A stretch of 60,000 nucleotides of DNA from Cryptomeria japonica (Eukaryota; Streptophyta; Pinopsida; Cupressales; Cupressaceae): positions 508,390,873 through 508,450,872 of the forward strand of contig NC_081415.1 of the NCBI RefSeq assembly GCF_030272615.1. Direction: 5' to 3'. Below are positions 46,391 through 59,500 of the stretch, piece after piece (within the stretch, counting starts at the first letter, position 1; the number at the start of each line of letters is the position of its first letter). The notes beneath the pieces are model-generated. The model had not been told where the DNA came from. It saw only the letters and a list, made by a program, of their open reading frames with translations, and did no database searches. The position numbers and the translations under genes are program-made.

Positions 46391-48998
46391 TTTTTTTTGT
46401 TTTTTTTTTACATTATAAAGCTGCACATCTTTTGTAGTTTTAGTTTTAAGATTTTTGTTTTTTGTTTTTATCCTTTCTTAAACAAGCAAGCTAGCAGTTT
46501 ATATAAAAATAATACTCTGTCATTGTAACATTCAAATTTTCAATATAATGAGTTTTACATTTAGCTTAGTTTTGAGAAGATTTAATTTTTCATATGGAAT
46601 GATCATGAATGTCATATTCAATGCTTGAATCTTGACTTCACTTCTGCTCCAATGCTTGATGAAAGACTAATTGCTTGCTCATTTGAATAATTTGCTAGAT
46701 TAATTGAGATATTGAATGAGGTTAGTTAGGTTTAAAAAGAGAGGGGTACACCTCCTTTTATACTTGCTTGTCAAAAATCAAATTGAATTTTTGCAACAAC
46801 AATATGGGGCTAGTTTTCTCGCTCACCAAAGATGACTATTAGAGGGGACCAATTTGGGGCCTATTTAAGAGGCCTAAGGCATGGTATATATTGGTCCTGG
46901 AAATCAAGGCTCCAAACTAGGGGCTAAGTTGGGAAATTAATGAAAATGCAAAACTTAGATGGGTGGTGTGAGCAGAATCAATATTGCAATTAGGCCTTGG
47001 AAGATGAAACACCGAAGTGAGGCCTAAGTGAGGACAAAATTATAGATGGTTACAATTTAGGATGCTACACAAGGTTTCTTAGTTAGTGTAGATTCACTAG
47101 TACATCATTAAGTCATTCTTTTATTTGGCTTAAAGTTATATTGATTATTATTGCTAAAATTAGTATTTTATAATTCATGTTTTGTTATTAAGGAAGGAAA
47201 TTCATTCTAAAGAAAGAGAGTTGGATGAATACTTATTCTGAAAAAAGAGAATAAAGTGATTACAATTCCTTTGAAAATAATATTAGATATGGAAGTTAGA
47301 TAGAAACTAGTTATTAGATTACAATAAGAAGGCAACCTCCCCTTTTGAAAGGAGAGATTAAATCTAATCACATTGTGGTTGAAATTACCATTTTGTAAAC
47401 ATTTCCAATTTACAAAATTTTCACCCAACTCCACTATAAGTGCAATTTATGGACAAAGTAGAAGATAAATGTACAAATGAATAGTTAGATGGACTAGTTT
47501 CTAAATTTAATTGTATAGAGTATAAGCATTATGGTGATGTAAAGTATGAATAAGAATTTAGTTTCTTGTTTTATGTACTAATATCTTTTGTTTATAATTT
47601 TGATGTTTAAGCTACTAAATTTTGTTTGCATGGTGATGACCTATTAATGGTTACATGTGTGGTGTTAGTATTGTTGAAATAGGTGTTAAAGTGCAAAAAA
47701 AATAAAATCTTAAAGATCTTGCTCTTGAAGAATTCAAATATAGTAATCATGTGAATGCATATGAAGACCTATTTATTTGGTACAAGAATTGTTGTCTTCC
47801 TCACGAAGAGTGTGATTTAGTGGGATCACCTGAAATTGTTGATCTAGTGATTGAGGAAGAATAAATTGAAACAACAAGACAATTCGAAGAATTTAGTTCT
47901 ACACAAAAGTATCTCATGGTTCTAATATTTGTACTAATGAAATGTGCTAGTACATGCAATGTTGAGGTAAACTTGTTGCTTGTTGCCCTTGAAATCCATA
48001 GAGTTGAGTACGATATTTTTTCATGGTGGAGATGCAACTTTTTTAATATTGGGGGCAATGTTATGCCTAGTCTTGATTATTTCACTTGGTCCCAACATGT
48101 ATTTTACACTGAAGTTGAGAAGTAATAAATGTACCAAGTAGATTCTATGCCTATTGCTTAGGTTTTATATTTACCAGAACTTCAAAACTTTTAGCTTGAT
48201 GTATGCAAAGAGAAGTTTACTTATGCAAGTCAATAAATTAGTATGGCATATGATTTATTGAAAGGTAAGTTGGAAGTGTTTCCTTTTACTATTCAATTTA
48301 GTTGATGAGATTGACAAGTATGATGAAATTTGTGTTTATGTTAAGGCTAACCTTTTCTTTGAGTTGTTCGCACAACTATTTTAAAATTTAATGATATATC
48401 GAGACACACTTTAGAGTCTTATTTTTGTAGTTTCCTAGCAATAGCAAGATTAGTTGTGAATCTATCCTTGACTAATTTTGGAGGTAATCACAGGTTGATG
48501 TATGAAAACATGAGGCTTCATTTGTTGCAATTGGGCGGTGAATACATTAATGGATTCAAGAAAATCAACTACTTTTTAGAGGCTTGTCTTTGATAGAGGC
48601 AAGTCCTTGTACTATTTTGTGCATGGCCTCATGCCATAGCTATTCTTGGAGAGTCTGACCTACAATTATTTTGAAAGTGTGTTTGCAGACATATCTTTAC
48701 TTTGTGCATGCCCCAAATCCTTGATTGTAAGTTATTATTTTCCTATTTGTGTCATGTTATTTTGAAAATATATTATTGTGTTAGTGCAATCGTGGTCCTC
48801 GTTTGATCACAATCAGGTATATTTATCTTAGTCCCCTTTGTTCCCCTTTTTGGGTTTCTCTTAAGATCTAGATTCTTGATGTTTCTACAAGAGATACATA
48901 TTCCCAATCAGAGCATGCTAGAAATTAAATTTGTAATGTCATAATTTTCTTGAGTCCTTTCCACTTTGTGTGCAATTGATAATAAATTTGAGGCATTA
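46391..48998. other. Intergenic, no clear gene
   Basis: A TATA-like word on the minus strand (TATAAAAGG, near 46757-46766) and a few open frames of less than 90 codons occur, none with a recognised domain. Parts may be old LTR sequence. The frame at 47916-48125 has no known motif. Confidence 0.5.
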
Positions 48999-50474
48999 TG
49001 ATGGAGAGAGAATATTCAACAAGGAAACAAGTTCACCACACTAGGGTGTCTCCCTATCAACCCCTAGACAAACATCAACTTGATCAGTCCACAAACTATG
49101 GTTCTTGCGCAAGGTCAATACCACACACTTATTGCTCAACATGGGGTTTGAACATCAACTTAAGGAAAAAATTTAATAGGAACTTAGAGGCATCATTTTT
49201 CTTGTTTTGAGACTCAACCTCACTCAAAACAACCATTGGGTACTGTTCAACAACTCTTGGAATGTCACTCGCTTCAGGAACACCTCCTAGTCCTTGTGGC
49301 CCTACCTAAAGGGTAAACGAGGCTTAACTTCCAAAACTCCCAAAAAATGACACAAACAAAGGTACTTTTCTGACAACCTTTTGTGACTTCTAATAGTATC
49401 TAAGACCAATCCTTATGAGCCATAATTTAGATGTATCAACCAATGCTGCACTCTGAGACCTAATAGGGCTAATTAGGCCTATTCTCCAAATCACTACCAA
49501 AGAATGGAAGTAAAAGACTGATCCAACACTTGGAACAAACTCTCCTAACATCAAATCACCAAAATCCACCACTTCTAAGTTCCCAAACCTCTTAAATTTC
49601 CTTTCAATAAAAAAATGCAGTCCTGCTGCAGACCTGTCACATAGAGATGCTAGGTCAAAACCATCTGCCATTCTCACCAACCACGATGGATACCCCTAAA
49701 ACCACTTGAATCCTAAAATACATTTTTAAATCTAACATTCCCCAAGATATCAATAAATTTGGCTCAAGGAATGTTAGATTTTGTCCATTTTTATCTAAAA
49801 CCCTAGGTAAGATGAGGGTTTCAGACCCTATCTTCTTCAAAATTCTCTAACTTGCACCAAACACATTAAAAATTCACCAAATCACCTACACATGAAAGAT
49901 AATTCACATTATCAACTAAAAATGACCCTTTCAGACTGTCACCAATCCGTACCAAACTGTATATAAATTGACTGTTACACAGAATTTTTGGAAAATCAAA
50001 GGTAGCTTTATAAGGTTTCTTCAAAGATTCAACAACCAACCTATGCCTCGACCTCTTGAGCCATAAATATCCTTAAAAAAAATTCCTAACCATATTTTGA
50101 ACCACCTAACCATTGGGGGGGAAGTTGTCATTAGTTTGACAATTTTGTTGTCAAGTTGCACAAGCAACTTTGTCAACTTTCACACTTTTTTCCTCTAACA
50201 CATGAGATAACACAATTACCCCCTAAAAATTTTCCTACATGCCAAAAATGGCTTATAATGAGATTAAAAATCATTTCCCTTTCATTCCCACACCTTGGGT
50301 AATGGTTGACCACCTTTGACCAATTAGGTCCTACATGACAACATAGCAACAAATTGGCCTTGAGGCCTTACAAAGGACTCCAATATGGAATCAAGGTCCT
50401 TACTGCAATTCCAAAACATGACATTGATCAAATGAAAGATGATTAAGCCCCTTGGACCTATTGGTGCCCCTGCA
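48999..50474 (-). repeat. Gypsy-2 3' LTR
   Basis: Matches the right-hand LTR along its length. Contains a TATA-like word TTTATATA on the minus strand near 49960-49972. Open frames inside have no coding signal. Confidence 0.9.
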
Positions 50475-50477
50475 CTA

Positions 50478-50680
50478 TACTCCCAGGGTGAGAAAATCTC
50501 AAGTCCCCTTTGAGATGAGGTCTTCTATTGCAACCCCATTTTGTTTGATGTCCATATTTGTAATCCATGTTGCATCCTCTTATGATAGGTTCTCCCATTT
50601 GACCAAGTATTCTTTGTAAGTCTTCCTTCTTGTCTTCTTTATCTCTCTGTCGTGAAGAATGCATTCCAACTTCATCGATT
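50478..50680 (-). pseudogene. Gypsy-2 chromodomain
   Basis: The minus-strand frame reads KLECILHDREIKKTRRKTY, KEYLVKWENLS, stop, EDATWITNMDIKQNG. This has the chromodomain features: the V/L-E-x-I-L start, K-x-Y-L-V-K-W in the second strand, and the T-W with a final helix. In this class the third aromatic (Y in ...LSYEDATW) is replaced by the TAA stop. It lies directly after the integrase and before the 3' LTR, where chromoviruses carry it to bind modified histones. A different frame through the same DNA gives a meaningless 68-residue frame. Confidence 0.85.
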
Positions 50681-50702
50681 GGCTTGGTGGGGGTTCCTTG
50701 GC

Positions 50703-51810
50703 CTAATCAACAGTGCCTTGATCTTCTTCATTCACTTCAGAATATGCCTTCTCGAGAGGTTTGTAAGGGTATAGATCAAAGGCATCGAAGATGGGTGAAA
50801 TGACTACTCCTTGTGGTAATTCTATTTCATAAGCATTTGTGCCAAAATTGTGAACAATCCAACATGGTCCTATTTTCTTCATTATTAATTTGGTATACTT
50901 CCCCTTCGGAAATCTCTCCTTTAGGTGTGCCATCACCAAATCACCAAACTTGAATTGCAAGTCTCTCTTCTTCTTATTTGCCCCCTCCCTATACTTCTCA
51001 ACATTGCTTTGAAGGGTCTCTTCCACTTGTTGATGTATGTCCTTCATGACTGCAACAAAATCCTCTACTTGGGCACTCCGTTTGTCCACACCATGCATAT
51101 CTTTGAGTTTAAGAATACCTCTGGGGTGTAGGCCATAAACCACTTCAAAAGGGCTTCTCCCTGTGCTTTTATTCACCAATTCATTGTATGCATATTCTAC
51201 TTGACTGATTATCATGTCCCATGCTTGACCACGTTCCTTGGTTAAACACTTGAGGAGATTTCCCAATGAACTGTTGATCACTTCAGTTTGACCATCTGTT
51301 TGGGGATGGTATGTAGAACTAAAGGACAAATTGGTACCAAGTCTCTTCCACAATATCCTCCAACAATGTCCTACAAACTTTGAATCCCTATCTGAAACAA
51401 TGTTAAGAGGCAATCCATTGATTCTTACAACTTATTTAAAGAATATACCTGCTATATGAGAAGCAACATAGGTGCATTTACATGGTAGGAAGTGGGTCAT
51501 CTTGCTAAACCTATCCACAACAACAAAAACATCGTTATAACCTACCTTGGTTGTTGGCAGAACCAATACAAATTCCACGCTGACAATCTCCCATGGTCTT
51601 CTAGGAATTTAAATGGGTTGATATAGCCCTGCACTAGATGAGGACCCCTTTACTCTTTGATAAACACCACACCTTTCCACAAACTTTCTAACATCAATCT
51701 GCATTCTTGGTCAATAATAAAATCTCCTTACTTGGTCTAAGGTCTTATCAAGACCAAAGTGCCCTCCTAAACTCCCACTATGTTTCTCCTTCACAATATT
51801 CTCCCTCGTA
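50703..51810 (-). pseudogene. Gypsy-2 integrase
   Basis: Zinc-binding region at 51640-51790 (GGHFGLDKTLDQV, then CGVY for the usual CxxC, one Cys lost). Core: the first Asp of MDF is Glu here (SVEFVLVLP, 51573-51575), [13 protein letters not shown], then NIVSDRDSKFVG (second Asp) and HPQTDGQTEVINSSLGN (third). A 236-residue open frame covers 51413-50703. The C-terminal part has DLVMAHLKERFPKGKYTKL and ISPIFDAFDLYPYKP. A stop near 51414-51440 breaks the N-terminal half. The frame ends close to the chromodomain. Confidence 0.9.
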
Positions 51811-52330
51811 GAATATTTAGGACACATAATTGATTGCCATTAAACAACAAGTCATTTTACAACATATATTCAGAGAATTCACTATGATATGCATCAGAAA
51901 ATTGTTTGCAAACCTCATATATATCATGAAAATCTTCATCATCTTTATACATACTCTTAAGTGAGTCAATTCCCATGCTTTGTAGCTGAACCTCTTGCAC
52001 CACACATATCCTCCTACCGAGTGCATCCACCACCTTATTGGCCTTCCCCTTCTTGTGTTTAATGGTGAAGGTATATGCTTGCAATTGCTCCACCCATTTC
52101 ATGTGTTTACGGTTCAGCTTCTCTTTCCCATTCAAAAAACTCAAAGCATGATTGCCAGTGTACACAATAAATTCTTTAGGTAGGAGGTAATGCCTCCATT
52201 TCTTCAAGGCCTGCACCATGGCATACAACTCCAAGTCATAAGTAGAGTACTTTCTTTTGGCTTCATTGATTTTTTCACCGAAAAAAGATACTAGCCTACC
52301 CTCCTAACTTAGGACAACCCCTATTGCCAA
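51811..52330 (-). pseudogene. Gypsy-2 RNase H
   Basis: The open frame 51857-52234 has MELYAMVQALKKWRHYLLPKEFIVYTGNHALSFLN, the middle of gypsy RNase H with its catalytic Glu (first residues) and the third acidic site altered (YTGNHALSFL, Gly for Asp). Then WVEQLQAYTFTIKHKKGKANKVVDALGR closes the domain with its last Asp in VVDALGR. The N-terminal part, 52250-52440, is frameshifted. Confidence 0.8.
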
Positions 52331-52448
52331 GTTACTAGCATCACATTCAACGGTAAACAACTTATTGAAATCAGGCAAAACCAATATGGGTTGTTGAGAC
52401 ACCATCTTCTTTAGGTATTCAAAAATCCTATCTAAGAAAACTTACATT

Positions 52449-53442
52449 TTATCCTCCCTTGATGGTGTCCAAGATGGGTGCACATATGTGACTAAAGTTC
52501 TTAATGAATTTCCTATAGAAGGTGGCTAATCCATGAAAACTTCTTACATCTCCTGCTGACCTTGGGGTTGGCCATGACAAAATAGCCTCCACCTTTTCAG
52601 GATCCATCTTCAAACTCCCTTTTGAGATCACAAAGCTTAGGTACACCAACTCTTCTTTCACGAAGACACTCTTCTCCTTGTTAGTCATCAACTTTTCCTC
52701 ATGAAGTCTCCTTAGGACCATGTCTAAATGTTTTAGGTGCTCCTCCTTTGACCTACTAAACACAAGTATATCATCAAGGTAAACAACAACAAATTTACTA
52801 ATAAAAACTTCCAACACTTCATTCATAAGGCACATAAAGGTGCTAGGAGTGTTGGACAACCCAAAGGCCATAACCAACCACTCATAGAGGCCTTCATTAT
52901 TTTTAAGGAAGTCTTCCATTTATGTCCTTGTCTGATCTTGATTTGATGGTAGCCACTTTTGAGGTCAATCATGAATAGTAACATGCTCCTCCTAAACAAT
53001 CCATTAGGTCTTCAATCCGGGGCATTGGGAACCTATACCTTATAGTGATCCAGTTAATTACCCTATAATCAGTACGAAGCCTCCACTTACCATCTTTCTT
53101 AGGTGCTAGGACTATTGGTACAACACATGGGCTAAGACCCTTCCTCAGTAACCCCTTATCCAATAATTCTTGTACTTGTCTAGCAATCTCTTCATTTTGG
53201 GAGGGGGTCATTTTGTAGGTAGGCTTGTTTGGTAGTGTAGCCACTGGTATGAGATCAATTTGATGACTGATATCCTTGATTGGAGGCAGGTAATGATGAA
53301 TTTCTTCAACAACTATCCCTCTGTACTTCTCCAATAACTTCAACACTTCCTTGGGAGTATCTTCTTGCTTGTTAGCACGCAGGTCTAATCCACTCGTTAG
53401 TTTTGAAATCAAAGCATATCCTTGATTGCCTTCTCTTTCCAA
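52449..53442 (-). pseudogene. Gypsy-2 reverse transcriptase
   Basis: Two open parts, 52969-53442 and 52449-52919, are offset by frame near 52920-52968. Motifs: LLDKGLLRKGLSPCVVPIVLAP, KKDGKWRLRTDYRVIN, then [39 protein letters not shown] (YLDD at 52770-52781), [19 protein letters not shown], and [22 protein letters not shown]. The block holding the first catalytic Asp (IDLKSGYHQIRI in the family) falls in the frameshifted stretch. Typical chromovirus RT. Confidence 0.9.
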
Positions 53443-53449
53443 AATTCTA

Positions 53450-53870
53450 GAAACTCTTTCTCACTCACCATATTTACACTAGGACCCTCATGAGTAGGTT
53501 TGTCATCTTCTAAGTGTGGTAGTAAGTTATATGTGACTTCATCTTTTTGGATGGTGTAGGTGTTCCCTTCTCCATCATGTTTGGCTTTCCTGTCAAACTA
53601 CCAAGGTCTCCCTAGAAGAAGGTGGCATGCATCAATTGGAAGGATTTCACACAAGAGTTTTCCCTTATAGGCTCCTATGTTGAACTCAACCCATGTTTGC
53701 TCATCTACTAACACCTACTGCCCCTTATTCAACCATGACACTTTATATGGGTTAGCATGAGGAATCCTCCTCAACTTCAAATTTTCAACTAAATTATCAG
53801 TAGAACCTTAGTCTATGATCACCTTACAAACTTCACCTTGCACTTTGTAATCAGTTCTAAACAATGCCTT
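53450..53870 (-). pseudogene. Gypsy-2 protease
   Basis: FRTDYKVQGEVCKVIID is followed directly by an in-frame TAA (53808-53810) at the second position of the catalytic triad, then GSTDNLV. So the active site would read D-stop-G. CEILPIDACHLLLGRPW, stop, FDRKAKHDGEGNTYTI (near 53560-53640) is the conserved C-terminal block. Confidence 0.85.
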
Positions 53871-54039
53871 TCTTTGGGGTGGCTCCTTGTTGACCGGTAC
53901 CTTGAGTAATGTCCTCCTAAACATTAAGGACTCTCCTACTTCTACAACAACATTCACTGAGGGTGAGGTCACACTTTCTTCATCCTCTTGCACCAAATTG
54001 CTTCTCCTCCCTCCTCCATGAGAGTTATAACTCTTTTTC

Positions 54040-55051
54040 TTCAAGAACCTAGTGGCAGTATGGGGCACTTGGTTGCAGTTGAAACACCTACCGGCGAAAG
54101 GGCTTGGACCTCTACCCGATCCACCGAATCTCCCTCTTCCATTAGGCCTCCTTCTTCTATAGCTTCCCCTACTATTGAATGCCCACTTTTCTCACTTTAG
54201 CTGGACTCCCCTTGAGACCTCTAAGATTGGTTTCTTCCCCCAAAATTACCTCTCCCTTTGAAACTTCTACCTCTTCCTCTACCTTGTTGATCACTCTTTT
54301 TCTTCAACTTTTCTTCTGCCCTCAAAGCTACTTGGAAAAACTCATCCACGGTCTTGGGAACAAGGATGTTGATTTCATCTTGAATATTAAAGCTTAATCC
54401 ACTAAGGTATCTAGCCACACTTTCTCTTTCATTCTCCACATTTTTAGACCTCATATTGAGTTTGTGAAACTCCTCATTATAGGCAGCCACGTCCATGTCT
54501 TTTTATTTTAAGTTTTGCATCCTTCTGAATACTTGAACTTCATAGTCAGCAGGTAGGAACTATCCTTTTAGTTTTTTCACCATCCTATCCCATGAATTAA
54601 TCATGGATTTGTTTTGCTTCACCCTTTCTCCTTGGGTGTAGTTCCACCAAACCAAGGCAGAACCCTTCAACTTTGTTTTGGCAAACTTCACCTTCTTATC
54701 TTTAGGTACCTCCTTGTACTCAAAGTAATTGTTCAAGGCATAAATCCACTCTATCAACTTTTTGGAATCCATATTTCCTCCATACATGGGAAGATCCATC
54801 TTTACATTAGTATCATCTCCTTTTATTGATTTCAAAGCATTGATAAACCTTCTTTCTTCAGGAGGGATCTCCTCTTCCCTTGGTCTTGCAGAAGGGGTCT
54901 CACCTTCACCTTCCCCTCCTTCTTCTTCTTTGGGGTCACTATCAATCTATTCACCCCTATCCCTCCTCCTCTCTTTGGCATTTAATGCTTCTACCTCTTC
55001 TCTTAGGGCTTTCAATTCCCTAGCCACTATAGATCCGACTTTTGGAGGCAT
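54040..55051 (-). pseudogene. Gypsy-2 gag
   Basis: Start ATG at 55051 (MPPKVGSIVARELKALREEVEAL). The gag domain has MDLPMYGGNMDSKKLIEWIYALNNYFEY, KFAKTKLKGSALVWWNYTQGER, then RMQNLK and YNEEFHKLNMRS. The C-terminal part is Arg/Gly-rich (GRGRGRSFKGRGNFGGR), then a knuckle CFNCNQVPHTATRF (54040-54100) lacking its last Cys. Stops at about 54558 and 54500 divide the frame. Related to Gypsy-1 gag but clearly distinct. Confidence 0.88.
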
Positions 55052-55095
55052 ATTGCTTACTCACTCTGATACCTTCGCTTACCAAACCAAATGTG

Positions 55096-55107
55096 GCTCT
55101 AAAACCA
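55096..55107 (-). other. Gypsy-2 primer-binding site, weak tRNA-iMet type
   Basis: Minus strand TGGTTTTAGAGC, two or three differences from TGGTATCAGAGC. Three bases separate it from the LTR end. Confidence 0.7.
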
Positions 55108-55110
55108 CTA

Positions 55111-56596
55111 TGATGCAAAGAGAAAATGCAACAAGGAAACAAGTTCACCAAACTAGGGTTTCTCCCTATCAACCCCTAGATAAACATCAACTTGATCAGT
55201 CCACAAACTGTGGTTCTTGCACAAGGTCAATACCACACATTTATTGCTCAACATGGGGTTTGAACCTCAACTTAAGGAAAAAATTGAATGGGAACTTAGA
55301 AACATCATTTTTATTATTTTTAGACTCAACCTCACTCAAAACAACCATCAGGTAGTGTTTAACAACTCTTGGAATGTCACTTGCTTCAGGAACCCCTCCT
55401 AGTCCTTATAGCCCTGCCTAAAGGGTAAACAAGGCTTAACTTCCAAAACTACCAAACAATGACACAAACAAAGGTTCTTTTATGACACCCTTTTCGGACT
55501 TCTAACGCTGTCTAAGACCAATCCTTATGACCCACAATGCAGATGTATCAAGCGATGTTGCACTTTGAGACCTAATAGGGCTAATTAGGCCTATTTTCCA
55601 AAGCATCTACCAAAGAATGGAAGCAAAATACTGATGAAACACTTGGAAAAAACTCTCCTAATATCAAATCACCAAAATACACCACTTAGAATTTCCCACA
55701 CCTCTTAAATTTTCTTTCAATAAAAAAAACTCAATCCTGTTACAAACCTATCACATGGAGATGCCAGGTCAAAACCATCTGCCATTCTCACCAACCGCCA
55801 TGGATACCCCTAAAACCACTTGAATCCTAAAATAAATTGGCAAATATAATATTCCCCAAGAGATCAGGAAATTTGGCTCAAGGAATGTTAGATTTTGTCC
55901 ATTTTAATCCAAAATCCTAGGTAAGATGAGCGTTTCAAACCCGGTCTTCTTCAAAATGCTCTAACTTGCACCAAACACACTAAAAATTCACCAAATCACT
56001 TGCACGTGAAAGATAATTCATAGTATCAACTAAACATGACCCCTTTAGACTGTCACCAATCTGTACCAGGCCGTATAAATTGACTATTACACAGAATTTT
56101 TAGAAAATCAAAGGTAGTTTTATTAGGTTTCTTCAAATATTCAACAACTAGCCTATGTCTCAACCTCCTAAGGCATAAATATCCTTTAAAACACCTTCCC
56201 AACCATTCCCAACCATATTTTGAACCACCTAGCCATTGCAAGGGAAGTTGTCATTAGTTTGACAATTTTATTGTCAAGTTGCACAAGCAACTTTGACAAC
56301 TTTCACACTTTTTGCATCCAACACATGAGATAACACAATTACCCCCTAAAACTTTGCCTACATGCCAAAAATGGCTTATAATGAGATTAAAAATCATTTC
56401 CCTACCATTCCCACACCTTGCGTAATGGTTGACCACCTTGATCAATTAGGTCCTACATGACAACATAGCAACAAATTGGCCTTGAGGCCTTACAAAGGAC
56501 TCCAATATGGACTCAAGGTCCTTATTACAATTCCAAAATGTGGCATGGAAAAAATGAAAGATGATTAGGCCCCTTGCACCTATTGGTGCCCCTGCA
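55111..56596 (-). repeat. Gypsy-2 5' LTR
   Basis: Pairs with 48999-50474. Ends next to the primer site at 55111. A TATA-like word lies near 56071 in the same place as in the other LTR. Confidence 0.9.
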
Positions 56597-59500
56597 TTAC
56601 ATTCTAAATGGGTCCTCTTAGTTTCAAAGGCAATAATACATGAAAATCCTAAATCTGGATCATTTATACCAACATCCCTTATCTTTCATATGTTTATCAA
56701 AGTTTCAAACTCTTAGGGAGGTCCATACTTACATAGTCTCTCTATTGACCTTGATAACCTACTCGTGCCCTTGTAAAATTCATCTTTATTTTCCTTTAAT
56801 TTTTCAAAGTATCACATCACATTGCCCTTGTCAAAATTGTCATCCTTGGTATGCCTTTCACAAAAAAATGCATTTCCTGTTTAAGTCCCTTTGCAAGTTT
56901 TGGAGTTTTGGATTTAATCATATCCTGATACCATTTTATTGAAATGTGGTGTGATTTATTCCCAATCCCTAAGGCTCAAAATAATATAAAATGTTTATGT
57001 CCTTTCTATCAAGAAATTTTTTTGGACTTCTATCTATCCATCTATTGGTTCCTATTTCCATCACATATTTTCTCTTCAAACCTCAATCCATTGATCCTAA
57101 AAAAAATTAAGTCCTCAGGAATTAAATTTTTTACCATTCCTTATTTGTTTACCCCTTTATATTCAACCCCAAAATCCAAGACTCCATCAATTTTCTCTTT
57201 ACATTTTATTAGAGTTGGACTTTTGATCATCCCTTGTCTTGCTATCTCTTTAGAGGTATTCTTGACACCTTGATGCCAACATATTAAGAGCGTTTGCTTT
57301 GGTAGGGTTCCCTTGTCAACCTTTTCCCTTTCCACATCCCTTTTGTCATGACTTCCCAATCAACCTTGATCCATAGATTCTCGAGAAATTTGCTATTTGG
57401 CATGTGCTACAAGTTTTCTTTGACCTCGACAATCTAAAAATCTTGCTATTTTTTTTTTGAAAACTCCACCTACCCATATAGATAGCCTAGAGATACATTA
57501 ATGACATGATTTAGTTTTGTGACTACAAAATTAAATCCGACGACACCCACGAATCATTATTTATGCATATTTACATATGCCTTATGGAGAAAATGATATT
57601 TTTTCATTCTTGAATATGTTGTAGAAGTTATTATTGCACAACTCGACAACTGAAATATCATATTCGGGTCATTTCTTTAACAAATTTTCCAGGATATTTC
57701 CTCGTCTTCATATTCGGGTCATTTCTTTAACAAATTTTCCAGGATATTTCCTCATCTTTGTATAAAAATCCACATGCCATTGATTTTAAAAGGTGTGGTG
57801 AATGAACATAAGACAATTTTCTCAATATTGTAAATGTTTGCAAATCTCAAAATGGTGATTCTAGCACACAAAATTTATTATTGTGGAATTTGGAGCATGA
57901 ATCTCTAAACAATCAATTATACACACTTTCTCCTTCACAGTCCAATTTCCCAAGTGGTCAAACTATATGTGCAAGTTTTCCAATCATTCAATGGGTCAAT
58001 CACAAAGCTAATATTCTAGTTTGGAATAGTTCACTGGTTGTTATAGGGATTCAAACTTTGAATGTCTAAGCTAAAAATGAAGGGATATTCCCTTTGATAG
58101 CGAGGAGGATTATTGTAATATATGTTCATGTAATTGTGAGTCTCTATTGTTGTTTAGTAAGATTCAAGGAAACATGTTAATTATAGTTATATGTTTCCTC
58201 TTACCACATTTGTTGGCATTATTGTAATGAATGTTTGGTGGTGTGTGACAACACCTAATGAATTGCAAATTCTTTGTTATTTTCATGCTTTTGTTTCATG
58301 TGGGTATCATTAGTTTTGCTTATGGATTGTCAAGCATGTATCATACATGAAATATACATTTTTTATAGTATGCAAGTGTAGTCTCGTTTTGTTGATGTTA
58401 TGCAATTCTTATCTCCTTCCTCTATTTTTTTTGTGTCTTTATTACCTAATGGAGGAGGATCCAATCCACATTGGTGAGGGATTAGTCAATCCACCATTGA
58501 ATCAACTTCCATCATGTTATTTGTAGGAGTATAACTAGATATGCATTGATCTAGTAAAATGACCAAGGAATAATTTCAAGAAATCTTAATATATGAACCT
58601 TCACAAGATCATGTCCAATGTACCAACACCTTTCCACTATATGCATGTAGCATAATGCACATATATTAATGGATTAATAAAGTTGATAATTGTGGGTGTA
58701 CATGTACAAGGTTTATTATTAACTATATAAGAGTCTCATACATCTAGTCTTGCTTGACCTAGTGATAGTTTTTGGTGTTAAGTAAGTGGTTTTATTTAAA
58801 TACCCGTTAAGTTATATCCCTAGGAAAACCCTCCCAATTCCAAGCTAAGCTTAAAGTGTAGGAGAGATAACTCACTCTCATAGAGTTGACTTTCAAGCCC
58901 CCATGATCTATTAACGAGTTGATTTCACTTGCATGCCAACAACCCTAGCCTTGTTAGTGAGATTTTATTCTAAGAACCATGATTGTTGTTTTGTGACCTA
59001 GTAGTCCCCAAATCCAAAAAATATCATAGAGAATAAATGTCTGATCTCTGATAGAGTTGAAAACTACTATGAAAACACCAGGGAATGAGGGTATATTTTT
59101 GAACTATTACTCATAAAAGGGTGCTCGTTCTCTAAAATCCATTTACTGAGATTGGGAAGGCTAGGTTAGAAATGATCGATTAAACAATGCATGACAAAAA
59201 AAAATTCTTTTTCTATTAATTTTGATATGAATTATAGCACTAGAGAAGCCTTCAAACATGCCATAGGAGGAATTTTTGATCCCTTGAAGCTACTTGAAGG
59301 ATCCTTGTTCCAGAACACAAAGTGAGCCACAAATAGAAATATCATTGAATAGGCCTTAATAGAGACCACTATCACATTTGAACTCCTAGGATTGGACAAG
59401 GAATGTGTGAGAAATGATATTATTTTGATCCAAAATAGGAGAAACATATGATCATTACATTTGGTTGAACTACAAGCATCTAGGGGTTCATGTTAGGAAA

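Larger units (their letters stand above)
48999..56596 (-). mobile_element. Ty3/gypsy chromovirus with both LTRs (Gypsy-2)
   Basis: 7598 bp. On the minus strand: 5' LTR (56596-55111), iMet-like primer site, gag, protease, RT, RNase H, integrase, chromodomain, 3' LTR (50474-48999). The LTRs are 1486 and 1476 bp and begin TGCAGGGGCACC and end TGCATCA or CCATCA. Each domain has stops or shifts, so it is non-autonomous. The flanks CATTA and TTACA do not form a clean target duplication. The LTRs differ visibly more than those of Tat-1, so this insertion is older. Confidence 0.92.

Noticed and set aside
47600-47680. HGDDLLMVTC peptide resembling a copia YVDDLL motif
   Set aside because: The surrounding residues do not match copia RT in any frame.
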